A stretch of 64,000 bases of DNA from CAWACP01 sp963780655 (GCA_963780655.1 CAWACP010000004.1:310001-374000); one strand, 5' to 3'; positions 26,309-35,217 are shown, numbered from the stretch's first letter. Numbers and translations: made by a program. The notes: generated by a model not told the origin, from the letters alone.

Positions 26309-26989
26309 GTGAGCCCCGCAACTGTACTGATCATCGACGACGACGAGAGCCTGCGCGATACCGTGCACCTGCTGCTCGAGCAGGAAGGGTTTCGCGTTCT
26401 GGCGGCGGCCGACGGCAACGCGGGATTCAACCAGGCAGTCACAATGCGGCCCGACCTCATCATTGTCGATCTGCGGCTGCCCGGCATGAGCGGCATCGAA
26501 ATCTGCAAACAGGTGCGAGCGTCGGGCATCAATACGCCGTTGATCGTGCTGAGCGCGGTTGGCGACGAGATGGACAAGGTGCTGCTGCTCGAGATCGGGG
26601 CCGACGACTACGTAGTAAAGCCATTCGGGGCGCGCGAACTGCTGGCGCGCATTCGCGCCGTGCTGCGCCGCACGCAGCCGGAGCAGCCGAAGGTGATTCA
26701 GTTCGGTGATGTCGCCGTCGATCTGGACCGCCGTACCGTGACCAGGCGAGACCGCGAGCTGAAGCTCACGCCGGCGGAGTATAACCTGCTCACGTATTTC
26801 CTGAACCATCCCGACCGGCCGCTGACGCGCGACCTGCTGCTCAACTCGGTGTGGGGCTACGAGTCGTTCCCGAACACGCGCACGGTGGACGCCCACGTGG
26901 TAAAGCTGCGGCAGAAGCTCGAACCCGAACCCACAACCCCGCGGCATTTCCTGACTCTTCACGGAGTCGGCTATCGTTTCGTTCCCTGA
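26309..26989 (+). CDS. OmpR-family response regulator
   Basis: A 226-residue two-domain regulator starting at GTG 26309. Receiver domain: LIIDDDES acidic pair, phospho-acceptor Asp in IVDLRLPGMSG, and VVKPFGARELLARI. The C-terminal winged helix has LTPAEYNLLTYFLNHPDRPL and NTRTVDAHVVKLRQKLE. First gene of a five-gene unit (26309-31255) ending in a sensor kinase, its probable partner. Confidence 0.93.
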   Translation: MSPATVLIIDDDESLRDTVHLLLEQEGFRVLAAADGNAGFNQAVTMRPDLIIVDLRLPGMSGIEICKQVRASGINTPLIVLSAVGDEMDKVLLLEIGADDYVVKPFGARELLARIRAVLRRTQPEQPKVIQFGDVAVDLDRRTVTRRDRELKLTPAEYNLLTYFLNHPDRPLTRDLLLNSVWGYESFPNTRTVDAHVVKLRQKLEPEPTTPRHFLTLHGVGYRFVP

Positions 26990-27411
26990 TGAATCAGTCC
27001 CTCCGAGTGGAACCGAAGCGGCTCATCGTTGTCGTCGAGGACGCCGCGGCTTCGGCATCGGCGCTCGAGATGATGCTGAGCACGGTTGCCAACATCACGG
27101 TGCAGAGCTTTGCGAACGGCGCGGCCGCGTGGAGCTTTCTCGAGAGTGGCAACGGACAGCCGGTGGGCGCCGTCATCACAGACCTGGACATGCCCGCCAT
27201 CAACGGGTTTGAATTGATCCGGCGAATGCGCTCGAGCGCGGCGTACGCGTGCACGCCGGTGATCGTGGTCAGCGCCACCACCGAACAGGCAGCTCCCGAG
27301 CGGGCGCTGGAGGCGGGCGCGAATGCATTCTTCGCCAAGCCGTGGTCCCCGCGCAGGGTGCGGGCCATAGTGGAGCAACTCCTATATGAAAAGGACCAGA
27401 GTGAGCGGTGA
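26989..27411 (+). CDS. Single-domain response regulator (CheY-like)
   Basis: A 140-residue receiver with acidic residues in IVVVEDAAAS, phospho-acceptor Asp in AVITDLDMPAINGFELI and the conserved Lys in FFAKPWSPRR. No output domain. Start and stop of neighbours overlap (TGATG). Could be a phosphate sink or an intermediate for the kinase encoded downstream. Confidence 0.88.
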   Translation: MNQSLRVEPKRLIVVVEDAAASASALEMMLSTVANITVQSFANGAAAWSFLESGNGQPVGAVITDLDMPAINGFELIRRMRSSAAYACTPVIVVSATTEQAAPERALEAGANAFFAKPWSPRRVRAIVEQLLYEKDQSER

Positions 27412-28780
27412 TGCGCCGGCCGCGAGCGCGATCGTTCTCGTCATCGCGGCGTCGCTCGCGGCGCCATTGCGCGCACAGACCAGCCCGGAAAACCGTGAGA
27501 TCCTCGCACGGTTGGACCGCCTGGAGCGGCAGAACGATGAGCTGATGCAGGAAGTGCGTCAGTTGCGCCAGGAGCTGAAGACCGAGCGCGCGCCGCAAAC
27601 GCCGGGTCCGGCTTCCGCGGTCGACCAGATGGCCGTGCAGCAGGCGCGCATCGATGAGCAGGCGCAGTCGAAGGTGGAAGCGGAGCACAAGCTGCCGTTG
27701 CGCATTACCGGCATGGCGCTGTTCAACGCGTTCGTCGATTCGCACGCCGATGGCGGCCTCAGCTCCGGAACTGTCCCACTCGCGCCCGGTAAACCCACCG
27801 CCGGTGGCACGCTGAACCAATCGATCATCGGTCTCGAGTACCAGAATCCGACATCCATCCTGGGTGCGAACGTACATGGGTCCCTGTATCTGGATCTTTG
27901 GGGAAGCGGACCTGTGTACGGCTCCGCCGGTCCGGGCGCGACGTATCAGTGGCCCGTGCCGCGCCTGCGGACCGGGACCATCTCGCTCGACTGGGATTCG
28001 CGTTCCGTCACGGTGGGTGTGGACAAGCCGCTGATCTCTCCCTGGCAGCCGGACTCATTCGCACAGGTTGCCGTTCCTCCGCTCGCCGGCGCCGGCAACC
28101 TGTGGTTGTGGGAACCGCAGTTGCGCGTAGAGCAAAGGCTGCATGTTTCGAGCGCGGACACGCTGAAGTTTCAGGCCGCGTTGTTCCAGACCCAGGAAGG
28201 CTACGGAGTTCCGCCGAACGGTTACATGCCGGCTCTGGAACCGGTACGTCCGGGCTGGGAAGGGCGCATCGAATACGCGCACCGCAGCGGCGACGAGCGG
28301 CTGTTCAGCATCGCTCCCGGCTACCACTTCAGCGCCACTCACGTGGCCGGGCAGAGCGTCAACTCGGAGGTGCTCTCCATCGATGGACAGCTCCGGATGG
28401 AGCGCTGGTGGGGACTGACGGGCTCGTTCCTGACCGGACAAAACCTGGCAGTCCTGGGCGGGTCCGGCGTGGGCCTCACCACTGTGCCGTACCGGAACAC
28501 CGTCCAGCCGGTTCACAGCCGCGCGGGCTGGATGCAGTTGACGCTCGCTCCCACGAACCGCCTGTCATTTCATCTTTACGGCGGCGTACAGGCCAATCGC
28601 GAATCGGATCTGGAGTACAATGCTCTGAGTTCGAACGCGGTGTTCGCGGGTAACGCCACCTATCGGATCGCGACCAATGTATTTGGGTCCTTCGAAGCGT
28701 GGCAGACGCGGACCGGCTGGCTGTACAACGGAACTCGCGCGCGGAATCAATACGATGTCGCACTGGCGTACCTGTTTTAG
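27386..28780 (+). CDS. Outer-membrane beta-barrel (porin-like) with N-terminal coiled coil
   Basis: A 464-residue protein with signal peptide ending near LRAQT. A short coiled coil follows (residues ~35-75, LARLDRLERQNDELMQEVRQ), then a barrel with alternating aromatic strands and a C-terminal phenylalanine (DVALAYLF). This architecture (trimerising helix plus barrel) occurs in DcaP/OprP-like porins. It overlaps both neighbours, so it belongs to the sensory operon. Confidence 0.75.
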   Translation: MKRTRVSGDAPAASAIVLVIAASLAAPLRAQTSPENREILARLDRLERQNDELMQEVRQLRQELKTERAPQTPGPASAVDQMAVQQARIDEQAQSKVEAEHKLPLRITGMALFNAFVDSHADGGLSSGTVPLAPGKPTAGGTLNQSIIGLEYQNPTSILGANVHGSLYLDLWGSGPVYGSAGPGATYQWPVPRLRTGTISLDWDSRSVTVGVDKPLISPWQPDSFAQVAVPPLAGAGNLWLWEPQLRVEQRLHVSSADTLKFQAALFQTQEGYGVPPNGYMPALEPVRPGWEGRIEYAHRSGDERLFSIAPGYHFSATHVAGQSVNSEVLSIDGQLRMERWWGLTGSFLTGQNLAVLGGSGVGLTTVPYRNTVQPVHSRAGWMQLTLAPTNRLSFHLYGGVQANRESDLEYNALSSNAVFAGNATYRIATNVFGSFEAWQTRTGWLYNGTRARNQYDVALAYLF

Positions 28781-29501
28781 ACGCTTTCGCAAGTGCCGGA
28801 AGCACAGAGGTGGCGCAGGCGCTTTCGCCTGCGTCTTCACCGCCCTGTGCGCCCTGCCTCTGGCTGCGTCCGTCGTCACCGGCGCCGTGGATGTTGTCGG
28901 CGTGCACAAGCATCTCGCGGATGCCAGGGTAGCGGTATGGCTGGAGCCAAAGGACGAGGAGCCGCCGCCCGTCCAGCCGTCCGCCGCGCGCATGGCGCAG
29001 CGAAACAAGCAGTTTCAGCCTCACATGCTGGCCGTCCAAACGGGCGCCACGGTCGAGTTTCCGAATTACGATCCGATTTTTCACAACGCCTTCTCCAACA
29101 TCGACGGGCAGCCGTTCGATCTGGGGCTGTATCCACCGGGGTCGACCCGCCGCGTCGTCTTCCACAAGACCGGCATCGTGCGGGTGTTCTGCAATATCCA
29201 TCAGTCGATGAGCGCCATCATCGTTGTACAGAACACGCCCTGGATCGGCGTTACCGGGCAGCACGGGGAATTCAGGTTCGCCGGCGTTCCGGAGGGCCAG
29301 TACACGCTGCGGCTGTTCTATGAGCGAGCCACACAGCAGACTCTCGATTCGCTGGCAAGGACGGTGGTGGTGACCGGTGACGTGACTGCGCTGCCGCCCA
29401 TCGCAGTCTCCGGGACCGGGTACATACCCGCGCCCCACAAGAACAAATACGGGCTCGATTATCCTCGGCAGGATGACGACCGATACGGCGGCGAGCCATG
29501 A
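28758..29501 (+). CDS. Secreted cupredoxin-like copper protein
   Basis: About 247 residues with signal peptide (CVFTALCALPLAASVV). After a short Ig-like start comes a plastocyanin-type domain whose ligands are all visible: His in PIFHNAF, Cys in RVFCNIHQSM with the following His and Met. A carboxypeptidase-regulatory-like beta domain completes it (GEFRFAGVPEGQYTLRLFY). Such proteins are often labelled methylamine utilisation protein. Coupled by ATGA to the sensor kinase. Confidence 0.8.
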   Translation, partial: SHWRTCFRRFRKCRKHRGGAGAFACVFTALCALPLAASVVTGAVDVVGVHKHLADARVAVWLEPKDEEPPPVQPSAARMAQRNKQFQPHMLAVQTGATVEFPNYDPIFHNAFSNIDGQPFDLGLYPPGSTRRVVFHKTGIVRVFCNIHQSMSAIIVVQNTPWIGVTGQHGEFRFAGVPEGQYTLRLFYERATQQTLDSLARTVVVTGDVTALPPIAVSGTGYIPAPHKNKYGLDYPRQDDDRYGGEP

Positions 29502-31255
29502 GCGATGTCAGCGGTTTCTCGCTCCGCACGAAGTTTCTGCTGGCCACCTTCGCCAGCATCGCGGCCATATTTGTGCTCACCGGTCTGGTGATCGAGTACC
29601 GTACCGTTGGCACGGCGTCGCGGAGCCTGCAAGCGGAATCATTGGCCAGCCTGCAGGCGTATGAAGCCTTGTGGCGAGCGAGAACACAGACACTGGCGTC
29701 GGTGAGTCTGGCGCTCAGCGGCATGTCCGATGTGCGGGCCGCGTTCGGGACCGGCGACGAGGCCACCATCCGCGATGCTGCGGGCGACCGTTGGGCGCCT
29801 CTATCGCAGGAAAGCGCAGTCTTCCTGGTGACCGATCCGCTGGGCCGCGTGATCGCATCATTCGGCCAGAAGCCTCCGGCGACTGTTGCTGAACAGGTAC
29901 CCGCGGTGCGTGACGCCGCGAAAAGCTTTCCGCGCCAGAGTACCGGATTTCTTTTCCAGGGCGGCAGCTTGTATCAGGTGGTGATCACGCCAGTGTATGT
30001 GGACTCCGGGCTGATCGCCGTGTTGCTGGCGGCGTACACGGTGGATGACAAGCTGCTGCGCGGGTTGAGCGTCTCTACCGGCGGCAGCGAGTTCCTGTTC
30101 GCGGTCCGCGGACGGATGGTTGCGTCCACGCTCCCGGAAACGGCGGCGGTTCAGCTGGTCTCGGCGGCTCACGGCAATGCCGCGGCGACCGAGAGAGTCA
30201 GCGTGGGCGGCATGGATTACCTGGCTCTGCGCAGGCCCTTGCCGGACATCGGCGGTCAGGCGCTGGGCGAGGTGTGGATCCTGCGCTCCTTCGAAGCCGG
30301 GCAGCAGGCGGTTTCCATACTGCGCCGCGATCTGGCCATCGTTTGGGGCGGCGCGCTGCTGGCCGCAATGGCGCTGGCGTGGCTGCTGGCGCAGCGCCTC
30401 ATGAAGCCGATTGCGCGGCTCGACGCGGCGGCGGCCGAAGTGAGCCGGCTGAATTACGGGCATCGCATTCCGGTAACCACCAGCGATGAACTGGGCCGTC
30501 TTGCGGAAGCTTTCAATCGCATGTGCGCATCGCTGCAGCGGGCGAAAGCGGACCTGATCCGTCACGAGCGTCTTACCGCCGTGTCGAGGCTCAGCAGCTC
30601 TCTCGTGCACGACCTGCGGAATCCGCTGGCGGCCATTTACGCCGGGTCGGAAATGCTGATGGATTCCGGCGCGCCGAGTTCCACCACGCAGCGCCTGGCC
30701 ACCAACATTCATCGGGCTTCCGCGCAGATTCAGCAAATGCTCAATGAGCTGCTCGAAGTGAGCCGCGGAGGACGGGGCGAGTTCGAAACCTGCGCCGTGA
30801 CTGACCTCGTGTGCGACGCCTGGGAGTATGTATCCACGAGAGCAGAACGAGCCGGCGTTACTTTCAGCGCGGCGCTCGATACGGATCTGCAGGTGACGGT
30901 GCAGCGTATCCGCATGCAGCGGGTGTTCATGAACCTGTTTGCGAACTCGATCGAGGCTATGCCCGAAGGCGGCGCGATCAGGGTGAGTGCGTGCCGGATG
31001 AACGGGTCGGTGGTGGTGAACGTAGAGGACTCCGGCTGCGGCATCTCTCCCGAGGTACGCGAAAAACTCTTCGAGCCGTTCGGATCGTGCACGAAAAAGA
31101 ACGGCATGGGGCTGGGTCTCGCGCTGGCGCGGCAGACGGTGAAGGACAACGGCGGCGAGCTGTGGCCGGACGACAGCATGGTGGGCGGGGCCCGGTTCTG
31201 CCTTCGTCTTCCGGCGATCAGGGACCAGAATGGCAACGGATTCGGGCTGGGATAG
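29498..31255 (+). CDS. Membrane sensor histidine kinase (Cache-like sensor, HAMP)
   Basis: A 585-residue kinase. TM1 near residues 11-31, periplasmic Cache-like sensor to ~270, TM2 (IVWGGALLAAMALAWLLAQR), then HAMP (RLMKPIARLDAAAAEVSRL), HisKA with SSLVHDLRNPLAAI, and HATPase with N box NLFANSIEAM, G1 DSGCGISPEV and G2 NGMGLGLALARQ. It is the input partner for the two response regulators at the start of the operon. Confidence 0.93.
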   Translation: MSDVSGFSLRTKFLLATFASIAAIFVLTGLVIEYRTVGTASRSLQAESLASLQAYEALWRARTQTLASVSLALSGMSDVRAAFGTGDEATIRDAAGDRWAPLSQESAVFLVTDPLGRVIASFGQKPPATVAEQVPAVRDAAKSFPRQSTGFLFQGGSLYQVVITPVYVDSGLIAVLLAAYTVDDKLLRGLSVSTGGSEFLFAVRGRMVASTLPETAAVQLVSAAHGNAAATERVSVGGMDYLALRRPLPDIGGQALGEVWILRSFEAGQQAVSILRRDLAIVWGGALLAAMALAWLLAQRLMKPIARLDAAAAEVSRLNYGHRIPVTTSDELGRLAEAFNRMCASLQRAKADLIRHERLTAVSRLSSSLVHDLRNPLAAIYAGSEMLMDSGAPSSTTQRLATNIHRASAQIQQMLNELLEVSRGGRGEFETCAVTDLVCDAWEYVSTRAERAGVTFSAALDTDLQVTVQRIRMQRVFMNLFANSIEAMPEGGAIRVSACRMNGSVVVNVEDSGCGISPEVREKLFEPFGSCTKKNGMGLGLALARQTVKDNGGELWPDDSMVGGARFCLRLPAIRDQNGNGFGLG

Positions 31256-31289
31256 TCCCGCTTGCTCTAACTTTTCACAAACACAGCAC

Positions 31290-31436
31290 ACCGATCGTCT
31301 GCCCCGCAGAGCAGCATAGCCGCAACCAACCGCGCGACGGCAGTGTGGCGCAGACGATCGTGTTTTGTCGTCTGCGATTGCTAACCAGGCCGCCGGCAGG
31401 CCACAAACACCGATGGCCTGCCCCAGAGGGAGCGAA
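31290..31436. repeat. CAGACGATCG-type inverted repeat cluster
   Basis: Contains ACCGATCGTCTGCCCC, then GCGCAGACGATCGTGTTTTG and TCGTCTGCG, then a variant CACCGATGGCCTGCCCC. It matches the pair at 37441-37528. The whole gap 31256-31498 holds only these repeats. Confidence 0.65.
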
Positions 31437-31498
31437 CCCGCAACCAAACGTCGCTGAATTGTTCGCGGGCTGCGACGATTCTGCGATCTTGTTGTACT

Positions 31499-32932
31499 TC
31501 ATTCGTAGACGTACCAGTCCGAATGCGGCGACCACATGTGGCAGGCCAGGCAGCACGTCGATTCCCACTTCTTCACGCAGCCGGGACAGACGCCGCCGGT
31601 ATCGAACGTATTCCAGATTCGGCCGCAATCGCACTGCCATCGCGAGGACGCGTTTGGAACCCAGCCGCACTTCGGACAGCGGATGCGTGGACCGATCGGG
31701 CCTGAAGAACGGTCACGGGGAAGGGTTTCCGGTTTCGGGAGGGTGGTTACCGCCGCTTGCGGATTTCGCGTGAAACGGCGCGTGGTCCCGCCATACTGCG
31801 GCAAACCGGCCAGCGCCGCAGCGAGTTCGATCGAAGCAAACAGCCTGAGATCCGCATCCGGAATGCGATCGAGCAACTCTTCCGCGTTTGGGCCCAGCTT
31901 CGCGGCGGCATCGTACAGAATGGTCCGGAACATGTGCGCGGATGGCCAGCATTCCTTCACCGCCTCGTTGGGGCGTTCCGGATTCGCGTCGCCCCTGTAC
32001 TGCTGCAGCGCTTCCTCGAATGGCGGATCGAAGTCGCCATTGCGCTTCGCGTCGATCAGCTTCCTCAGCCAGGGCATTTCCTCAGGAGCGCCCATCACTA
32101 TGCAACCGCCGCCGCGGCCAGCGCCCGCCGCGCGCCGCTGCTCCACTTCCTTCATGGCAGCTTCCATCGCAGACTCCGCGCCGAGCGGCAACCGAGCCGC
32201 GGCGGCGGCAAGTCGCGGATGCTGCGCGATGAGCGAATCGGCCCACGCCGGTTCGAGCCGGCGCAGCACGTTGAGGATCTCGTAAAGCTGGTACTCCTTC
32301 ATCGAGTCGATGACAAACTGCTGATCGTTCGGATCGACGACGGCTTGCATGGGCGCCTCGGGTTGACCGAGTATCCAGTCCACGATTTCGTGCAGAACCC
32401 GGCGCGCCTCTTCTTCCGGTAACAACCGCCAGTAGCTCGAGAACAACCCGAGGAATTCGGGCGCCGGCAACACGCGCCAGGCCTGCACAGCGCGGCGGAA
32501 CAACTCCAGTTTCGTCGTCTCGTCGGTACAGCGGGAGATTACCGACGGGACAGCCATGAAGGGATACGGGTCGCCGCCCGCGTGGTGTTTCAGGAATGTC
32601 ACGGCATGCTCGAGGTGGCCATGCGCGAGCATGATCTCGAGACGCCGCATTTCGGCGAAGTGCCGGGGCTGCCGGGTCCGGGCCGCGGGAACCCGCAGTG
32701 CGCGTTCGGGGTCCACCGCGCAGGCCAGATTTACGGCTTCTTCGCGCAGCATATCGCGCTCGAACGGATCGAGCGACTCGATCTGCGCCAGGCCTTCTTC
32801 GAGCACCTCGCGCGCTTTTGGCGGGTCGAAGGCGGTCAGCGCGCGGGCAATGTGCAGCAGCGCCGCGGCACGTACCGGAGCCTCCGAGTGCTCAGCCTGC
32901 ACTCTGGCGCGGGCGAGAATTTCACGGGGCAC
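31499..32932 (-). CDS. Unknown helical protein with C-terminal zinc-ribbon-like domain
   Basis: A 477-residue protein from a GTG start. The N-terminal ~390 residues are helical, with TPR-like stretches (AALLHIARALTAFDPPKARE). The last ~60 residues are cysteine-rich: CPKCGW, CDCGRIWNTFDTGGVCPGC and TCCLAC, suggesting two zinc ribbons. No signal peptide. Family not recognised; related acidobacterial proteins scatter near regulators. It lies 22 bp downstream of the merR remnant. Confidence 0.65.
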   Translation of the reverse strand: MPREILARARVQAEHSEAPVRAAALLHIARALTAFDPPKAREVLEEGLAQIESLDPFERDMLREEAVNLACAVDPERALRVPAARTRQPRHFAEMRRLEIMLAHGHLEHAVTFLKHHAGGDPYPFMAVPSVISRCTDETTKLELFRRAVQAWRVLPAPEFLGLFSSYWRLLPEEEARRVLHEIVDWILGQPEAPMQAVVDPNDQQFVIDSMKEYQLYEILNVLRRLEPAWADSLIAQHPRLAAAAARLPLGAESAMEAAMKEVEQRRAAGAGRGGGCIVMGAPEEMPWLRKLIDAKRNGDFDPPFEEALQQYRGDANPERPNEAVKECWPSAHMFRTILYDAAAKLGPNAEELLDRIPDADLRLFASIELAAALAGLPQYGGTTRRFTRNPQAAVTTLPKPETLPRDRSSGPIGPRIRCPKCGWVPNASSRWQCDCGRIWNTFDTGGVCPGCVKKWESTCCLACHMWSPHSDWYVYE

Positions 32933-32953
32933 ACCAAATGGTACCGCCGGATT

Positions 32954-33242
32954 TCATTGCGCCGGTGCTCCTCTCACCGACGCGGCCAGGCGTCCACACT
33001 CCAGCAAATCGACGCATTTGCAGTCGAGCACGCGATCGATCAGGCGCCGCACTACCCTGAGCCGTGCGATCTGCTCATCGACGTCGCGGCGTTTTGGCAA
33101 TCTCTTCCCATCGGCGCGAGGCCGGAACGTGCGAGCTGAAACCGTGCAGCAAGCGGCGCGTCTCATCCAGCCCGAAGCCGCAGCGTTGCGCCAGTTGCAG
33201 TACGGCGATCCGGTGGACGGCATCGGCACCATAGCGGCGCAA
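32954..33242 (-). pseudogene. MerR-family regulator remnant (HTH lost, frameshifted)
   Basis: In one frame the DNA reads RRYGADAVHRIAVLQLAQRC and LDETRRLLHGF to WEEIAK, the linker/dimerisation helix region of MerR-type regulators. A one-base expansion in an A-run (T-run 33092-33095 on the plus strand) then moves the rest, DVDEQIARLRVVRRLIDRVL and CKCVDLLECGRLAA, into another frame. Just upstream the frame meets TGA, and the N-terminal helix-turn-helix (~45 residues) is absent. Non-functional remnant. Confidence 0.7.
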
Positions 33243-33253
33243 TCACAACCACC

Positions 33254-33442
33254 CAGCGGCCTCGCCATGACGAACTCTTCCGCCGCCTTCGAGCGGCCGT
33301 TCGGGATCGCCGCGAGGCGCCGGACGGATACGTGTTCCAGCTCTCCGCTTCCGCCGGCGATCCCGATTGCTGGATGCTGTCCCTCACTGGCCCAACCGGC
33401 GTGAAGGCCATACTGGAGGCCGAGTTCCGAGATGCAAAATAG
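33254..33442 (+). pseudogene. Remnant of a small MerR-associated protein
   Basis: The plus strand reads RHDELFRRLRAAVRDRREAP, DGYVFQLSAS and then WMLSLTGPTGVKAILEAEF before a stop at 33442. This matches the two ends of a small protein usually found beside merR-type genes; the central cysteine-containing part is missing. It abuts the merR remnant head to head, so one deletion may have removed the start of both. Confidence 0.5.
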
Positions 33443-33520
33443 TTCATTTTTCCGTTACAACGCTATACAGTTAAGGGCCCGCGTGCCACATCCAACAAGC
33501 AGGAAAGGGAGGGCACGACA

Positions 33521-33805
33521 ATGAAAAAGAGACTGGGACTTACGACGCTGGCGCTGGGGACCGCGCTGGCAATTCTGGCGCCCGCGACCGCGATGGCGCG
33601 GGACCGCGATGACCGCGGCGGATACAGGGGCGGCGAGCGCCACGAGTACGTTCGCCGCGACCGGGATCACGACCGCGACTGGCGGCGCGATGGGTATCGC
33701 GATCGATACTACAGCGCTCCGGTGATCGTAAACCCGCCGGCTAACGGCTACTACGATCAGTACGGCAACTGGCATCCGTACGCGCCGCAGTATTACGGCT
33801 ACTGA
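33521..33805 (+). CDS. Small secreted Arg/Asp/Tyr-rich protein
   Basis: A 94-residue protein with a clear signal peptide (LGLTTLALGTALAILAPATA-MA). The mature part is extremely rich in Arg, Asp and Tyr (DRDHDRDWRRDGYRDRYY) and ends in NGYYDQYGNWHPYAPQYYGY. Preceded by AAAGGGAGGG as ribosome site. Low-complexity periplasmic proteins of this kind are common in Acidobacteriota; function unknown. Confidence 0.75.
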   Translation: MKKRLGLTTLALGTALAILAPATAMARDRDDRGGYRGGERHEYVRRDRDHDRDWRRDGYRDRYYSAPVIVNPPANGYYDQYGNWHPYAPQYYGY

Positions 33806-33817
33806 GGTTCGCCGCAA

Positions 33818-33892
33818 TGCAGGCTAGGAGCCTGCTCTACAATCCGGTCGCAATAGTCCGGACAACAGTAGAGCAGGCTTTCAGCCTGCATC
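33818..33892. repeat. Dispersed hairpin repeat pair
   Basis: GCAGGCTAGGAGCCTGCTCTAC and, ~28 bp later, AGTAGAGCAGGCTTTCAGCCTGC form a long inverted repeat between the convergent genes at 33521-33805 and 33897-34304. May act as a bidirectional terminator. Confidence 0.7.
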
Positions 33893-33896
33893 ACGA

Positions 33897-34304
33897 TTAC
33901 TCCGCCGGATACGACTTCGTCTTGTAGACCCCCTGATCGGGATTCCAGAATGCGAACCCGTGCTGGTCGGCAATCTCGAGGTCCGGCCTGAGGCCCGCCT
34001 CGCCCAGCGCCTTGCCCACCTCCGCCGCGTCCTCGTAATTCTCGAAGTCGAACCGGTGCATTGCCCGAACCAGCCCGTCGAAGTCCTCGCGCGTGTGCTC
34101 CATGTACACGTCGGGATCCCCGCCGTTCACGTGATGCAGGTGCAGATCGTGATCGATGGCGAACGTGCGGATACGCCACGTCAGATCGGGCGCAACCCAC
34201 CACTGCACCGTGTCCGGCGTCTCCCGCTCGGCTGGTTCCTGACGGTCCTCAATGTAGCTGCTGCGAACTTCCAGAATGGCGACAATCAGCGTCCGCCGGT
34301 TCAT
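33897..34304 (-). CDS. Hypothetical protein
   Basis: A 135-residue soluble, acidic protein starting MNRRTLIVAILEVRSSYIED, with TWRIRTFAIDHDLHLHHVNG and a C-terminal DQHGFAFWNPDQGVYKTKSY. The internal ATG at 34304 is used because GGGGGAG lies just upstream of it. No domain recognised. Confidence 0.6.
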   Translation of the reverse strand: MNRRTLIVAILEVRSSYIEDRQEPAERETPDTVQWWVAPDLTWRIRTFAIDHDLHLHHVNGGDPDVYMEHTREDFDGLVRAMHRFDFENYEDAAEVGKALGEAGLRPDLEIADQHGFAFWNPDQGVYKTKSYPAE

Positions 34305-34398
34305 TTCTCCCCCCAAACCCATGACAACACACTAAATGGACGCGCCGCAGTTTCACCAGCGCACGAGAATGTTAACCGTTGCATATACTGAGATTCAG

Positions 34399-35217
34399 AT
34401 GCAGGACATGGGTGTCTTCTGGCTTCGGGTAGCCGCGGTCTTCTACTCGGTCGGCCTGCTCCATGCCATTCTGGTCATCAGCCTGCGGCGCGCCAGCCTT
34501 TTCCGGGTGGCCATTGGCGCTTTCTACACCGGCGTGGTTCTGCACCTTGTCTCCGCGGTGGAAATGACGCGCGCTCTGCATCACCTTCCGGTGAACAGCT
34601 TCATCGAATCGGCTTCGCTGTGCGCGCTGCTGATTGCGCTGGCGTTCCTAATCGTCTACCAACGCTATAAGTTCAGCAGCCTGGCGGTGTTCATTTTTCC
34701 GGTGGTTTTCCTGCTCACCATGCTCGGCTCCATGGAATCGCCCGTCGCCTCCTGGCCGAACGAGCGCGTGCGCGACGTCTGGCTGTTTCTGCACGTGATC
34801 ATGATCCTTCTCGGCTACGCCGGTTTGCTGATCACGGCGGTTGCATCGATTTTCTATCTCATTCAGGAGCGGCAGCTCAAACGGAAACGGCCCGCCGCGT
34901 TTTTCGACCGGCTCCCTCCGCTCGCCACGCTCGACACGCTGATCACCCATTCCATGAACTTCGGGTTCATCTTCATCACGCTCGGCGTGATCACGGCCTC
35001 CACCTGGGCCTTTATCGAGAGCGGCTCGACGTGGTTCGCGAACCCGCGCATCGGTCTGGCCCTGCTCACATGGTTCTTCTATCTGGCGATGGTCTTCCTG
35101 CGCGCCACTGCCGGATGGCGGGGCCGTAAAGCGGCGGTGATGGCCATCGTGGTGCTTTGCTGTTCGGCGCTCACCTGGGCCGCGCACGTGGGGCTGCGGG
35201 CCCTGATTACGCGATGA
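34399..35217 (+). CDS. Cytochrome c assembly / HemX-like membrane protein (CcsA family)
   Basis: About 272 residues with eight hydrophobic segments, in the CcsA/ResC/HemX fold: RVAAVFYSVGLLHAILVISL, SFIESASLCALLIALAFL, and a late conserved segment ALLTWFFYLAMVFLRATAGW. It is encoded directly before hemA with an ATGA overlap. HemX-type members modulate HemA level, while CcsA members handle haem for cytochrome c; position favours HemX-like. The exact start is uncertain (34399 or 34408). Confidence 0.8.
   Translation: MQDMGVFWLRVAAVFYSVGLLHAILVISLRRASLFRVAIGAFYTGVVLHLVSAVEMTRALHHLPVNSFIESASLCALLIALAFLIVYQRYKFSSLAVFIFPVVFLLTMLGSMESPVASWPNERVRDVWLFLHVIMILLGYAGLLITAVASIFYLIQERQLKRKRPAAFFDRLPPLATLDTLITHSMNFGFIFITLGVITASTWAFIESGSTWFANPRIGLALLTWFFYLAMVFLRATAGWRGRKAAVMAIVVLCCSALTWAAHVGLRALITR

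Noticed and set aside
33455..33817. Leftward hydrophobic frame opposite the Arg/Asp/Tyr-rich protein
   Set aside because: It is the complement of low-complexity codons; the plus-strand gene has a signal peptide and ribosome site.
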